The position numbers and the translations under genes are program-made. From assembly GCF_900103455.1 (NCBI RefSeq), contig NZ_FNHI01000014.1:165515-229514 (forward strand): a DNA stretch of 64,000 nucleotides. Reading direction: 5' to 3'. This DNA comes from Streptomyces wuyuanensis. Its GTDB lineage: Bacteria; Actinomycetota; Actinomycetes; Streptomycetales; Streptomycetaceae. Below, in pieces: positions 34,276 through 42,277 of this stretch (its first letter is position 1; each line of letters opens with the position of its first letter). Under the pieces are notes generated by a model, which saw only the letters and a program-made list of their open reading frames with translations, did no database searches and was not told the origin of the DNA.

Positions 34276-36516
34276 TCAGCGGGCCGGAGCCACCTCCACG
34301 GGGAAGCCGTTGAGCACGGCGGTACCGGAGAGCGGGTCGATGAGCGAGCCGTCGAGCAGCTGGTTGACGTTGACCCCCGGACGGGCCGCCGCGACCGACA
34401 TCCGGGTGCCCGGACGGTCGTGCCCCCAGCCGTGCGGAAGGCTCACCACACCCTTGCGCACGTCGTCCGTGATCTCGACCGGGACCTCCAGCTCTCCCCC
34501 TGCCGCCTTGATCCGGGCGGGGGCTCCGTCGTCGAGCCCCAGCCGGGCGGCGTCGTCCGGATGGACCTGGAGGGTGCAGCGGTTCGAACCGCCGTTGAGC
34601 GCCGGGACGTTGTGCATCCAGCTGTTGTTGGACCGCAGATGGCGGCGGCCGACGAGCACCAGCCGGCCGTCCCGCCTCCCGAGCGCCTGCCGCAGCCGCG
34701 GGAGGTCCTCGGCGATCGGACCGGGCAGCAACTCGACGCGCCCGCTGCGCGTCCTGAGCACCTGCGCCAGCCTCGGCCGCAGCGGACCGAGGTCGATGCC
34801 GTGCGGCTGAGCGAGGAGATCGTCGAGGGTCAGGTCGTACGGGCCGAGGCGCAGCATCATGTCGAGGCGCCGCTCCGGACCGCTCGCGCCGCTCAGCCGG
34901 CCGGCGAGCCGCTCGGGGTCCTGGCCGTGCACCGGCGAGCGGGGGTCGGCGACGGCCCTGGCGAGGGAGCCCGATATGACCATGTCGTCGATCGTGGAGG
35001 GCTCGGCGCCGTGCATGCCGCCCACGGCCAGGATCAGCCGGGCGTGGATCTCGCACTCGTCCGGCGTGCCCTCTTCGAGCGGGATGGCGGGAGGGGTGTA
35101 GCGGACCTGGTTGCGGACGGCGAGGGCGTTGAACGAGAAGTCGTAGTGCCCGCTGCGCGACGGGGGCGGCGGGGGCAGGACGACATCGGCGTGGCGCGAG
35201 GTCTCGTTCAGATAGGGGTCGACGCTGACCATGAGGTCGAGTCCGCCCAGCGCCCGGTCCAGCCGCTCACCGTCCGGCGCGGACAGCACCGGGTTGGCGG
35301 CGATGGTGATCACGGCCCGGATCCGCCCTTCGCCGGGAGTCTCGATCTCCTCGGCGAGGGCCGCGATGGGCAGTTCGCCCTTCGCCTCGGGGTGACCGGA
35401 GACCCTGCTGGCCCAGCGGCCGAGGGCGAAGCCCTTGCCTGGCGGGGCGGGTTCGGTCGCGGGCCGGGGTGCGCGGTCGTGCGCGGCGAGCGGGAAGAGC
35501 ACCCCGCCGGGCCGGTCCAGATTGCCGGTGAGGACGTTGAGGACGTCGACGAGCCAGCTGGCGAGGGTGCCGTGCTCGACGGTGCAGCTGCCGATGCGCC
35601 CGTACACGGCGGCGGTCGGGGCCGCGGCGAGTTCGCGCGCGATCGTCCGGATGACGTCCGCGTCCATGTCGCAGGCCGGGGCGACGGCCTCGGGGGTGAA
35701 GTCCCTTACCGCCGCGCGCAGTTCGTCGACGCCCTCGACCCGTTCGGAGAGCGCGCCGGAGTCGGTGAGCCCTTCCTCGAACAGCACCTGGACGAGGGCG
35801 GCGAGCAGCAGCGCGTCCGTACCGGGGCGGATGGCCACGTGCCGGTCGGCGAGCCGGGCGGTGCGGGTGCGGCGCGGGTCCACCACGGTGAGCCGGCCGC
35901 CGCGGCGCCGCAGCGCCTTGAGCCTGCCGGGGAAGTCGGGTGCGGTGCACAGGCTGCCGTTGGAGTCCAGGGGGTTGGCGCCGAGGAGCAGGAGGTGGTC
36001 GGTGCGGTCCAGGTCCGGTACGGGGATCGCGACCGCGTTGCCGAAGAGCAGCCCGCTGGAGACGTGCTTGGGCATCTGGTCGAGGGTGCTGGCCGTGAAG
36101 AGGTTGCGGGTGCGCAGCGTGGACAGCAGCACGGGCGGATAGAGCCCGCCGGCCATGGTGTGGACGTTCGGGTTGCCGAGGACGACGCCGACCGCGTTCG
36201 GTCCGTGTTCCTCGATCAGCGGGCGGATCCGGGCGGCGATGACGTCGAACGCCTCGCCCCAGCCGGACTCGCGCAGTTCGCCGTGCTCGTCGCGCACCAG
36301 CGGGGTCCGCAGCCGGTCGGGGTCGGAGTCCAGTTCGCCGAAGGAGGCGCCCTTGGGGCAGATGAATCCCTCGCTGAAGACGTCGGCGCGGTCCCCGCGG
36401 ACCGCGCCGACCCGCTCCCCCGCACCGTCCCGTTCGACGGTCAGGGTCAGTCCGCAGGTGGCCTCGCACAGCGGGCAGATCCGCAGGGCGGTACGGGTGG
36501 CGTCGGTTCCTGGCAT
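34276..36516 (-). CDS. molybdopterin (bis-MGD) oxidoreductase, [4Fe-4S]
   Basis: A 746-residue member of the molybdopterin oxidoreductase family. The N-terminal [4Fe-4S] site is ICPLCEATCGLTL ... ICPKGASFGEL. Central domain features: VVLGNPNVHTMAGG, HLLLLGANPLDSNGS, VVDPRRTRTARLADRHVAIRPGTDALLLAAL and the MGD-binding C-terminal domain LHVHPDDA-like LQVHPDDAARLGL. The residue after the Fe-S domain that ligates Mo is not obvious, so the substrate (formate, nitrate or other) is not assigned. ATG 36516 follows GGGAGGG. No accessory or electron-transfer subunit is next to it. Confidence 0.88.
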   Translation of the reverse strand: MPGTDATRTALRICPLCEATCGLTLTVERDGAGERVGAVRGDRADVFSEGFICPKGASFGELDSDPDRLRTPLVRDEHGELRESGWGEAFDVIAARIRPLIEEHGPNAVGVVLGNPNVHTMAGGLYPPVLLSTLRTRNLFTASTLDQMPKHVSSGLLFGNAVAIPVPDLDRTDHLLLLGANPLDSNGSLCTAPDFPGRLKALRRRGGRLTVVDPRRTRTARLADRHVAIRPGTDALLLAALVQVLFEEGLTDSGALSERVEGVDELRAAVRDFTPEAVAPACDMDADVIRTIARELAAAPTAAVYGRIGSCTVEHGTLASWLVDVLNVLTGNLDRPGGVLFPLAAHDRAPRPATEPAPPGKGFALGRWASRVSGHPEAKGELPIAALAEEIETPGEGRIRAVITIAANPVLSAPDGERLDRALGGLDLMVSVDPYLNETSRHADVVLPPPPPSRSGHYDFSFNALAVRNQVRYTPPAIPLEEGTPDECEIHARLILAVGGMHGAEPSTIDDMVISGSLARAVADPRSPVHGQDPERLAGRLSGASGPERRLDMMLRLGPYDLTLDDLLAQPHGIDLGPLRPRLAQVLRTRSGRVELLPGPIAEDLPRLRQALGRRDGRLVLVGRRHLRSNNSWMHNVPALNGGSNRCTLQVHPDDAARLGLDDGAPARIKAAGGELEVPVEITDDVRKGVVSLPHGWGHDRPGTRMSVAAARPGVNVNQLLDGSLIDPLSGTAVLNGFPVEVAPAR

Positions 36517-36569
36517 GGGGGCCCTCCCCGGGGCGGCGGCGGCGATGACGCACGGGCACCGGCGAGCAT

Positions 36570-36583
36570 ACCGACCGGTACGC
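36570..36583. promoter_or_regulatory. possible ACCGAC-type operator upstream of Mo-oxidoreductase
   Basis: Within GCATACCGACCGGTACG; the core TACCGACCGGTA is a palindrome. It lies 54 bp upstream of the start codon and shares CATACCGAC with the sites at 9633 and 15197. Confidence 0.35.
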
Positions 36584-36728
36584 ACGTTGGGGAGGGCCGT
36601 TCGCACGCGCCCGCCCCGGAAGCACCGCATCCGCCCTCACTCCGCGACTCCGGCCCGGCCGGGCCGTGTCCGACGGACGGCGCCGCCCGGTCCGCCCCCG
36701 GGACGCGCCACCTCGCCGAGCAGTGCCG

Positions 36729-36773
36729 TTGACTGGGGGCGGCCGGGAATCCTACTGTCGACCATAGGATTCC
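36729..36773 (+). promoter_or_regulatory. hmgA promoter with long palindrome
   Basis: TTGACT (36729-36734), 18 bases, TACTGT (36753-36758). Overlapping is a palindrome with perfect 9-bp arms GGAATCCTA (36746-36754) and TAGGATTCC (36765-36773), centred on GTCGAC; 24 of 28 positions are symmetric. The GntR product at 38153 is the nearest candidate binder. Confidence 0.6.
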
Positions 36774-36799
36774 TTGGACCGGACGCATCGGGAGTGCGG

Positions 36800-38128
36800 A
36801 TGAGCGGCATCGAGCAGGCGAGGAAGTCGGCCGAAGGGCTGGAGTACCTGTCGGGGTTCGGCAACCAACACGCCTCGGAGGCCGTCCCGGGGGCCCTGCC
36901 GCTCGGGCGGAACTCGCCGCAGCGCGCGCCCCTCGGGCTGTACGCCGAGCAGCTGAGCGGCAGCGCGTTCACCGAGCCACGCGCGCACAACCGGCGCTCG
37001 TGGCTGTACCGCATCCGGCCGTCGGCCGCCCACCCCCCGTTCGTCCGCGCCGACAACGGCGCCCTGCGCACCGCGCCGTTCACCGAGACCGTGCCGGACC
37101 CGAACCGGCTCCGCTGGGACCCGCTGCCGGAGCCCGCGCCCGGCACGGACTGGCTGGCCGGCCTGTGGACCCTCGGCGGGAACGGCGACGCCGCCCAGCG
37201 CACGGGCATGGCCGTGCACCTCTACCACGCCAACGCCTCCATGGAGCGGCGGGTGTTCGGCGACGCGGACGGCGAGCTGCTGATCGTGCCCGAGCGGGGC
37301 GGGCTGCTGCTGCGCACCGAACTGGGCCTGCTGTCCGTGGAACCCGGCGAGGTCGCGCTGGTCCCCCGCGGCGTGCGCTTCCGGGTGGAGCTGCTCGACG
37401 ACACCGTCCGCGGCTACGTCTGCGAGAACTACGGACAGCCCTTCACCCTGCCCGAGCTGGGCCCGATCGGCGCCAACGGGCTGGCCAACCCCCGCGACTT
37501 CCGGGTTCCGGTCGCGGCGTACGAGGACGTCGAGGGCGATGTCGAGGTCGTCAACAAGTTCTGCGGCAATCTGTGGACCGCCACCTACGACCACTCGCCC
37601 CTCGACGTCGTCGCCTGGCACGGCAGTCATGTGCCGTACGTCTACGACCTGCGGACGTTCAACGTCATGGGAACCATCTCCTACGACCACCCCGACCCTT
37701 CGATCTTCACCGTGCTCACCTCCCCCAGCGACACCCCGGGCCTCGCGGGCGTCGACTTCGTGGTGTTCGCACCGCGCTGGCTCGTCGGTGAGGACACCTT
37801 CCGGCCGCCGTACTTCCACCGCAACGTGATGAGCGAGTACATGGGCCTGATCGAGGGCGCCTACGACGCGAAGACCGCCGGAAAGGGAGGCTTCGTCCCC
37901 GGCGGCGGCTCGCTGCACAACATGATGTCCGCGCACGGACCCGACCGGGAGACCTTCGACAAGGCGAGCGCCGCCGAGCTCAGGCCGCAGCGGATCGACG
38001 ACGGCCTTGCGTTCATGTTCGAGACCCGCTGGCCGGTCACCGTCACCGCCCAGGCCGCGAACGCGGACCACCTGCAGGGCGGCTACGACGACGTGTGGCA
38101 GGGTCTGGAGCGCCACTTCCGGTCCTGA
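36800..38128 (+). CDS. hmgA: homogentisate 1,2-dioxygenase
   Basis: A 442-residue dioxygenase that opens the ring of homogentisate to maleylacetoacetate in tyrosine/phenylalanine breakdown. Opens with the family's YLSGFGNQHASEA. The Fe ligands are visible: His and Glu in PPYFHRNVMSEYMGLI and His in SLHNMMSAHGPD. Length is right for the family. ATG 36800 follows a GGGAG site. The isomerase and fumarylacetoacetase of the pathway are not adjacent. A GntR regulator follows 24 bp downstream on the same strand. Confidence 0.96.
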   Translation: MSGIEQARKSAEGLEYLSGFGNQHASEAVPGALPLGRNSPQRAPLGLYAEQLSGSAFTEPRAHNRRSWLYRIRPSAAHPPFVRADNGALRTAPFTETVPDPNRLRWDPLPEPAPGTDWLAGLWTLGGNGDAAQRTGMAVHLYHANASMERRVFGDADGELLIVPERGGLLLRTELGLLSVEPGEVALVPRGVRFRVELLDDTVRGYVCENYGQPFTLPELGPIGANGLANPRDFRVPVAAYEDVEGDVEVVNKFCGNLWTATYDHSPLDVVAWHGSHVPYVYDLRTFNVMGTISYDHPDPSIFTVLTSPSDTPGLAGVDFVVFAPRWLVGEDTFRPPYFHRNVMSEYMGLIEGAYDAKTAGKGGFVPGGGSLHNMMSAHGPDRETFDKASAAELRPQRIDDGLAFMFETRWPVTVTAQAANADHLQGGYDDVWQGLERHFRS

Positions 38129-38152
38129 GGCCGGATCTGATACGGAGTTGCC

Positions 38153-38902
38153 GTGACCGCCTTCGCCCCCGACTCGCTCGTCCTGAACCGCAAGCTGCCC
38201 CTGTGGTACCAGGTCTCGCAGTCGCTGCGTGCCTCCATACTCGGCCGCAGACCGCACGACCCGCTGCGCCTGCCGACGGAGGAGCAGCTGGCCGAGCACT
38301 ACGGCGTGAGCGTGCTGACCATGCGGCAGGCGCTCAAGGAACTGGAGTCGGAAGGTCTCATCAGCCGGCACCGGCGCCGCGGCACCTTCATCGAGCCGGG
38401 GGTCCGGCGCAGTGCGCCCCGGCGGCTGCTGGGCTCGATCGACGCGATCGTGGCCCAGCAGTCCGGCGAACGGACGACCGTCCTCGGGCACGCCGCCGAG
38501 CCGGTGCCGGGTGGGCTCGCCGAGTTCTTCCCGGACGCCGACGAGGTCGTCACCTACCGGCGGCTCCGGTGCGACGGCGACAGCGGAGAGCCCACGAACT
38601 GGGCGGAGAACGCGGTCCGGGCCGACGTCGCGGCCAGGCTGGACGTGGCGGACCTGGAGCGCTGGCCGATGACCAAGGTGTTGCGGGACGCCGTCGGGGT
38701 ACGGATCAGCCGCATCACGGACACGGTGGAGGCCCGGCTCGCCGACCCGGAGACGGCGGAGCTGCTTCAGGTGCCCCTGCTGTCGCCGATCCTCCACTAC
38801 ACGGGAGTGACGTACGACGAGGAGGGGCGAGTGGTGGACGTGGCACGGATCCGGTACCGGGGCGACCGGTTCTCGTTCTCCGTGACCGTCGAGGCGGAAT
38901 GA
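38153..38902 (+). CDS. GntR-family regulator with UTRA domain
   Basis: A 249-residue HutC/UTRA-type GntR regulator. HTH: LPLWYQVSQSLRASILGR ... LPTEEQLAEHYGVSVLTMRQALKELESEGLISRHRRRGTFIEPG. UTRA ligand domain covers residues about 85-245 (VTYRRLRCDGDSGEPTNWAENAV ... LLSPILHYTGVTYDEEGRVVDVARIRYRGDRFSFSV). Co-directional with hmgA and probably its regulator; the effector may be homogentisate or a related acid (inference). Its stop overlaps the start of the next gene. Confidence 0.9.
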   Translation: MTAFAPDSLVLNRKLPLWYQVSQSLRASILGRRPHDPLRLPTEEQLAEHYGVSVLTMRQALKELESEGLISRHRRRGTFIEPGVRRSAPRRLLGSIDAIVAQQSGERTTVLGHAAEPVPGGLAEFFPDADEVVTYRRLRCDGDSGEPTNWAENAVRADVAARLDVADLERWPMTKVLRDAVGVRISRITDTVEARLADPETAELLQVPLLSPILHYTGVTYDEEGRVVDVARIRYRGDRFSFSVTVEAE

Positions 38903-40098
38903 GCGGCGCGGGGGGCGGCCCCGGCGGCACCGCCGTGCCGCTGGACGCGATCATGCCGTGGTCGACCGGGCCGCTGCGGCTCGGCCGCGGCTGGGTGGTC
39001 GCACCCGACGCCCGGACGCTGCGGGCCCGGTGGGACGCGCTGGTCGCGGCGGCGGGCGAGGAGAGGGCCGCACTGTTCGAGGAGACCCGGACCCGCGATC
39101 TGGGCAGTACGGTCGCGGCGCTGCCCGGACAGGCGGCCGGGACCGGCCGGTTCGCCGGGGAACGCGGGCCCTGCCCCGACCCGGTGCGCATCGTGCACGG
39201 GCCGTTCGACGAGCAGTGGATCCTTCCCGACCACCGGCTGATCGACGTGGCGCGGCCGGAGCTGTGGCGGGTCGCGGACGGCCGGCAGCTCTTCGCCGTG
39301 GAGCAGGCCCGCGTGGCGGGCGAGGACGGCCCCGCCGTGCTGGTCTCCGGCATCCTCCCGGACGGACGCTCCCCTGGGAAGGCCGGCCGCGTGCGCCCCC
39401 TGTACCGGCGGCCCGGCGGACGTGAGCCCAATCTGGCGCCCGGCCTGAGGGCCGCGCTGCGGGAGCGCTTCCCGGACACGGCGGAGCCCGGAGACGTGCT
39501 CGCGTGGGTGGCCGCCGCGGGACGGTCCACGGCCCGGGGCTGCGAGGTGCCGTTCACGGCCGACGCCGGGGTGTGGACCCGCGGGGTGGAACTGGGCAGG
39601 CGGCTCATCGGCATCCAGCTCAGGGGTGCGCGCGGTGGTGAGCGGCCGCGGCTTCCCGGCGGCCGGCGGCCGTACGTCCGGGCCGCCGTCCCGGACCGGC
39701 CCGTGACGATGGTCTACGACACGGAGGAGGAGGCACTCCTCCTCGACGGGGGACGGATCGCACCGGTGCCGGCCGAGGCATGGGACTTCCGGGTGGGCGG
39801 TGTCCGGGTGCTCGAGGACTGGTTCGCGCGGCGGACCGCGGAGCCCGCGGCGGGAAGCCTGGAGGCCCTCCGGCCGTCCGCCTGGCCGCAGGAGTGGACC
39901 TCGGAGCTGCTGGAGCTGATCACGGTGCTCGCGCTGCTCGGGCAACTGGAGGGCGCACGCGGAGAGCTGGGCGCCGAGATCGACCGTACGGGCTGGCACG
40001 ACCTGCGCATACCCCCGGCGCCGAGAGCCGCCCGCGCGCCCGCTTCCGTGCTCGACCACCGCGAGGAGGGGCCGGGCGGGCAGTTCGCGCTGCTGTAG
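38899..40098 (+). CDS. stand-alone type ISP restriction/modification specificity-domain protein
   Basis: A 399-residue protein that I recognise as the group annotated in Streptomyces as type ISP restriction/modification enzyme, equivalent to the C-terminal target-recognition part of LlaBIII-type enzymes. Motifs: LMPW-like IMPWSTGPLRLGRGWVVAPD, CPDPVRIVHGPFDEQWILPDHRLIDVARPELWRV, LYRRPGGREPNLAPGLRAAL, LPGGRRPYVRA, EEEALLLDGGRIAPVP and the C-terminal VLDHREEGPGGQFALL. No helicase, nuclease or methyltransferase motif is present in it or next to it. Its ATG overlaps the GntR stop (ATGA). Confidence 0.62.
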   Translation: MSGAGGGPGGTAVPLDAIMPWSTGPLRLGRGWVVAPDARTLRARWDALVAAAGEERAALFEETRTRDLGSTVAALPGQAAGTGRFAGERGPCPDPVRIVHGPFDEQWILPDHRLIDVARPELWRVADGRQLFAVEQARVAGEDGPAVLVSGILPDGRSPGKAGRVRPLYRRPGGREPNLAPGLRAALRERFPDTAEPGDVLAWVAAAGRSTARGCEVPFTADAGVWTRGVELGRRLIGIQLRGARGGERPRLPGGRRPYVRAAVPDRPVTMVYDTEEEALLLDGGRIAPVPAEAWDFRVGGVRVLEDWFARRTAEPAAGSLEALRPSAWPQEWTSELLELITVLALLGQLEGARGELGAEIDRTGWHDLRIPPAPRAARAPASVLDHREEGPGGQFALL

Positions 40099-40104
40099 GA
40101 GGGC

Positions 40105-40119
40105 CCGGACACCGTCCGG
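40105..40119. terminator. hairpin after ISP-like gene
   Basis: CCGGAC-ACC-GTCCGG is a perfect 6-bp stem 6 bases after the stop, nested in GGGCCCG ... CGGGCCC arms (to about 40131). Confidence 0.5.
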
Positions 40120-40219
40120 AAGCACGGGCCCGCCGACCACCCGGTGGGCCCCGGCCGCCGGAGCGTCCCACCCGACCGCCGGTACGGGTGGCGCGGCGGC
40201 CCGGCACCCCCGTACCGGG

Positions 40220-40248
40220 GTGACAAAGGTGGTACGTACACGGTATTA
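40220..40248 (+). promoter_or_regulatory. leaderless promoter of CoA-transferase gene
   Basis: GTGACA (40220-40225), 17 bases, TATTAA (40243-40248), then 9 bases to the ATG at 40258. There is no Shine-Dalgarno, so leaderless translation is expected. Confidence 0.5.
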
Positions 40249-40257
40249 ACGGCTTCC

Positions 40258-41478
40258 ATGAGCCAGCCGCTGCCCCTGGAAGGCATCACCGTCGTCGCCG
40301 TCGAACAGGCCGTGTCGGCTCCGTTCGCCACCCGCCAGCTCGCCGACCTGGGCGCTCGTGTGATCAAGGTGGAGCGGCCCGACGGCGGTGACTTCGCCCG
40401 TGGCTACGACACGGAGGCCGGCGGGCTCGCCTCGCATTTCGTCTGGTGCAACCGCGGCAAGGAGTCCCTCGCCGTGGACCTCAAGGACCCCCGGGGCCTG
40501 GAAGCGGTCCGCCGGCTGATCGCCAGGGCCGACGTATTCGTGCAGAACCTCGCCCAGGGCGCGGCCGCCCGGCTCGGGCTGGACGCCGCCACGCTCTGTG
40601 CCGCGCACCCGCGGCTGGTCGCGGTGGACATCTCCGGCTACGGGGCGTTCGGCCCGTACGCGCACAAGCGCGCCTACGACATGCTCGTCCAGTGCGAGGC
40701 CGGGCTGGTGTCCGTGACGGGCACGGCGGAACAGCCCGTGAAGGCGGGCATCCCGGCGGCGGACGTCGCCGCGGCCATGTACGCGTTCTCGGGGGTGCTG
40801 GCCGCGCTGCTGCGGCGTGGCACGACCGGGCGCGGGGGCCCGGTGGAGATCTCGATGCTGGAGTCGCTGGCGGAGTGGATGGGGCACCCCCTGCACCACG
40901 GGATGCACGGCGGTGGCGCCCCGCAGCGCACCGGTCTGGCGCACGCGGTCATCGCGCCCTACGACGCGTACCCGACGGCCGACGGGGGGCAGGTGCTGCT
41001 CTCGGTGCAGAACGACCGCGAGTGGCAGCGGCTGGCCGAACGGGTGCTGGGGCGGCCCGAGCTGGCCACGGACCCGGACTTCGCGACCAACAGGGCGCGG
41101 ACGGCGAACCGCGGCAGGACGGACGCGGTGGTCGCCCGGGCGCTGGCCCGGCTGGGCTCCGAGGACGCCGTGGCGGCGCTGGAGGAGGCGGGCATCGCCT
41201 GCGCCCGGCTCAACACCGTGGCGGACCTGGCGGCCCATCCGCAGCTGGAGGCCCGGGACCGCTGGCGGGACATCGCGACGCCCGCCGGCCCCCTGCGGGC
41301 GATGCTGCCGCCGATCACCTTCCCGGACGGGCCGGAGCCCGGCATGGGCGCGATTCCGGCGCTCGGTGAGCACACGGACGCCCTGCTGCGCGAGGCGGGA
41401 CTGACGGACGAGGACATCGCCGAGCTGCACCGGGAGGGGATCGTGACGTCGGATCACGAGGGCTGCCGCCTCGGGTGA
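40258..41478 (+). CDS. CaiB/BaiF family CoA-transferase (class III)
   Basis: A 406-residue class III CoA transferase. Motifs: LEGITVVAVEQAVSAPFATRQLADLGARVIKVERPDGGDFAR, NRGKESLAVDLKDPRG, VFVQNLAQGAAARLGLD, and KRAYDMLVQCEAGLVSVTG containing the catalytic Asp. It would move CoA between two organic acids. Substrates are unknown; the sequence resembles formyl-CoA and succinyl-CoA:acid transferases. It is monocistronic. A CCCGGAG/CTCCGGG inverted repeat (41479-41512) follows the stop. Confidence 0.9.
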   Translation: MSQPLPLEGITVVAVEQAVSAPFATRQLADLGARVIKVERPDGGDFARGYDTEAGGLASHFVWCNRGKESLAVDLKDPRGLEAVRRLIARADVFVQNLAQGAAARLGLDAATLCAAHPRLVAVDISGYGAFGPYAHKRAYDMLVQCEAGLVSVTGTAEQPVKAGIPAADVAAAMYAFSGVLAALLRRGTTGRGGPVEISMLESLAEWMGHPLHHGMHGGGAPQRTGLAHAVIAPYDAYPTADGGQVLLSVQNDREWQRLAERVLGRPELATDPDFATNRARTANRGRTDAVVARALARLGSEDAVAALEEAGIACARLNTVADLAAHPQLEARDRWRDIATPAGPLRAMLPPITFPDGPEPGMGAIPALGEHTDALLREAGLTDEDIAELHREGIVTSDHEGCRLG

Positions 41479-41733
41479 CCCGGAGGGTTCATGCCGGGTT
41501 CGCCGCTCCGGGACGGGGCGACTGCACGGCCGGTGCCCCTGGGCCGGTGCGGGGCGGACCGGAGTCCGTGGTGTACGCAGGCGGACCCCGGAGTGGCCCG
41601 GGGACCGCGCTCACGCGGCTGGAGTCGAGGCTCGGCGGGGTGGTCGGACCTGCGGTGACCGGACGGGAGCGAGGGGGACGGGTGCGCGTGAACGGTCACG
41701 CGTGCCCGGCCCGCCGGCCGGCCACCCCGCCGG

Positions 41734-42000
41734 TCACTGGCCTCGGCTGCCGAACAGCGAGCGGCGCAGCCGCCGGAGCGGTGCGAAGAGCGAGACGCGC
41801 GCGCTCTTGCTGCCACGGCTGTGCGCGACGTCACGCGTCGTCAGCTCGAGCATCAGGGACGTCGCCTCGGCCGCCTCGCGCGGTGGCACGGCAGGTCCGC
41901 CGAGTACCGCGAGATGGCGGTCGAGACGCGAGCTTGTCGCGCTCGTCCCGCAGCTGATCGCAGGGACCCGCGCCCTGCTGCGCATCGTTATCTGTTCCAT
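41734..42000 (-). CDS. small conserved actinomycete protein
   Basis: About 88 residues, basic, no membrane segment: MEQITMRSRARVPAISCG ... SSRLDRHLAVLGGPAVPPREAAEATSLMLELTTRD, then an Arg-rich tail. I recall similar short proteins in Streptomyces but no function. ATG 42000 is preceded by GGGGAG. It is divergent from the DUF4331 operon. The region 41513-41733 between it and the CoA transferase shows nothing further. Confidence 0.5.
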   Translation of the reverse strand: MEQITMRSRARVPAISCGTSATSSRLDRHLAVLGGPAVPPREAAEATSLMLELTTRDVAHSRGSKSARVSLFAPLRRLRRSLFGSRGQ

Positions 42001-42212
42001 GTCACTCCCCACCCGTACGAGGGCACCCGGCCCGGGCAGATTAACCCTATCGCCCCGACCTCACACTCGTGTATCCCGCCTGAGCGATTCAGCACACACG
42101 TACGGGGGTTGACGACTACGCGGTGAAGCCGCCTGATTCCAGGGCGAGTTGGACAGACCGCGCAGTCGACCAAACCTTCGGCCGCACGGCCCCGAACACC
42201 TGTCACCAGGCA

Positions 42213-42244
42213 GCGTGGACCGTCTCGTTCACGACGGTCCACGC
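42213..42244. promoter_or_regulatory. perfect 12-bp inverted repeat before DUF4331 operon
   Basis: GCGTGGACCGTC, 8 bases, GACGGTCCACGC. It ends 33 bases before the ATG of the DUF4331 gene. It may be a 5' UTR hairpin controlling the operon or an operator. Confidence 0.55.
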
Positions 42245-42277
42245 AGCCGACGAAGTCCACGACAGGACGGGACCGAC

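Noticed and set aside
42213..42277. Nickel/cobalt riboswitch upstream of the DUF4331-NicO operon
   Set aside because: Only a single 12-bp hairpin is seen; the multi-stem NiCo aptamer pattern is not present.
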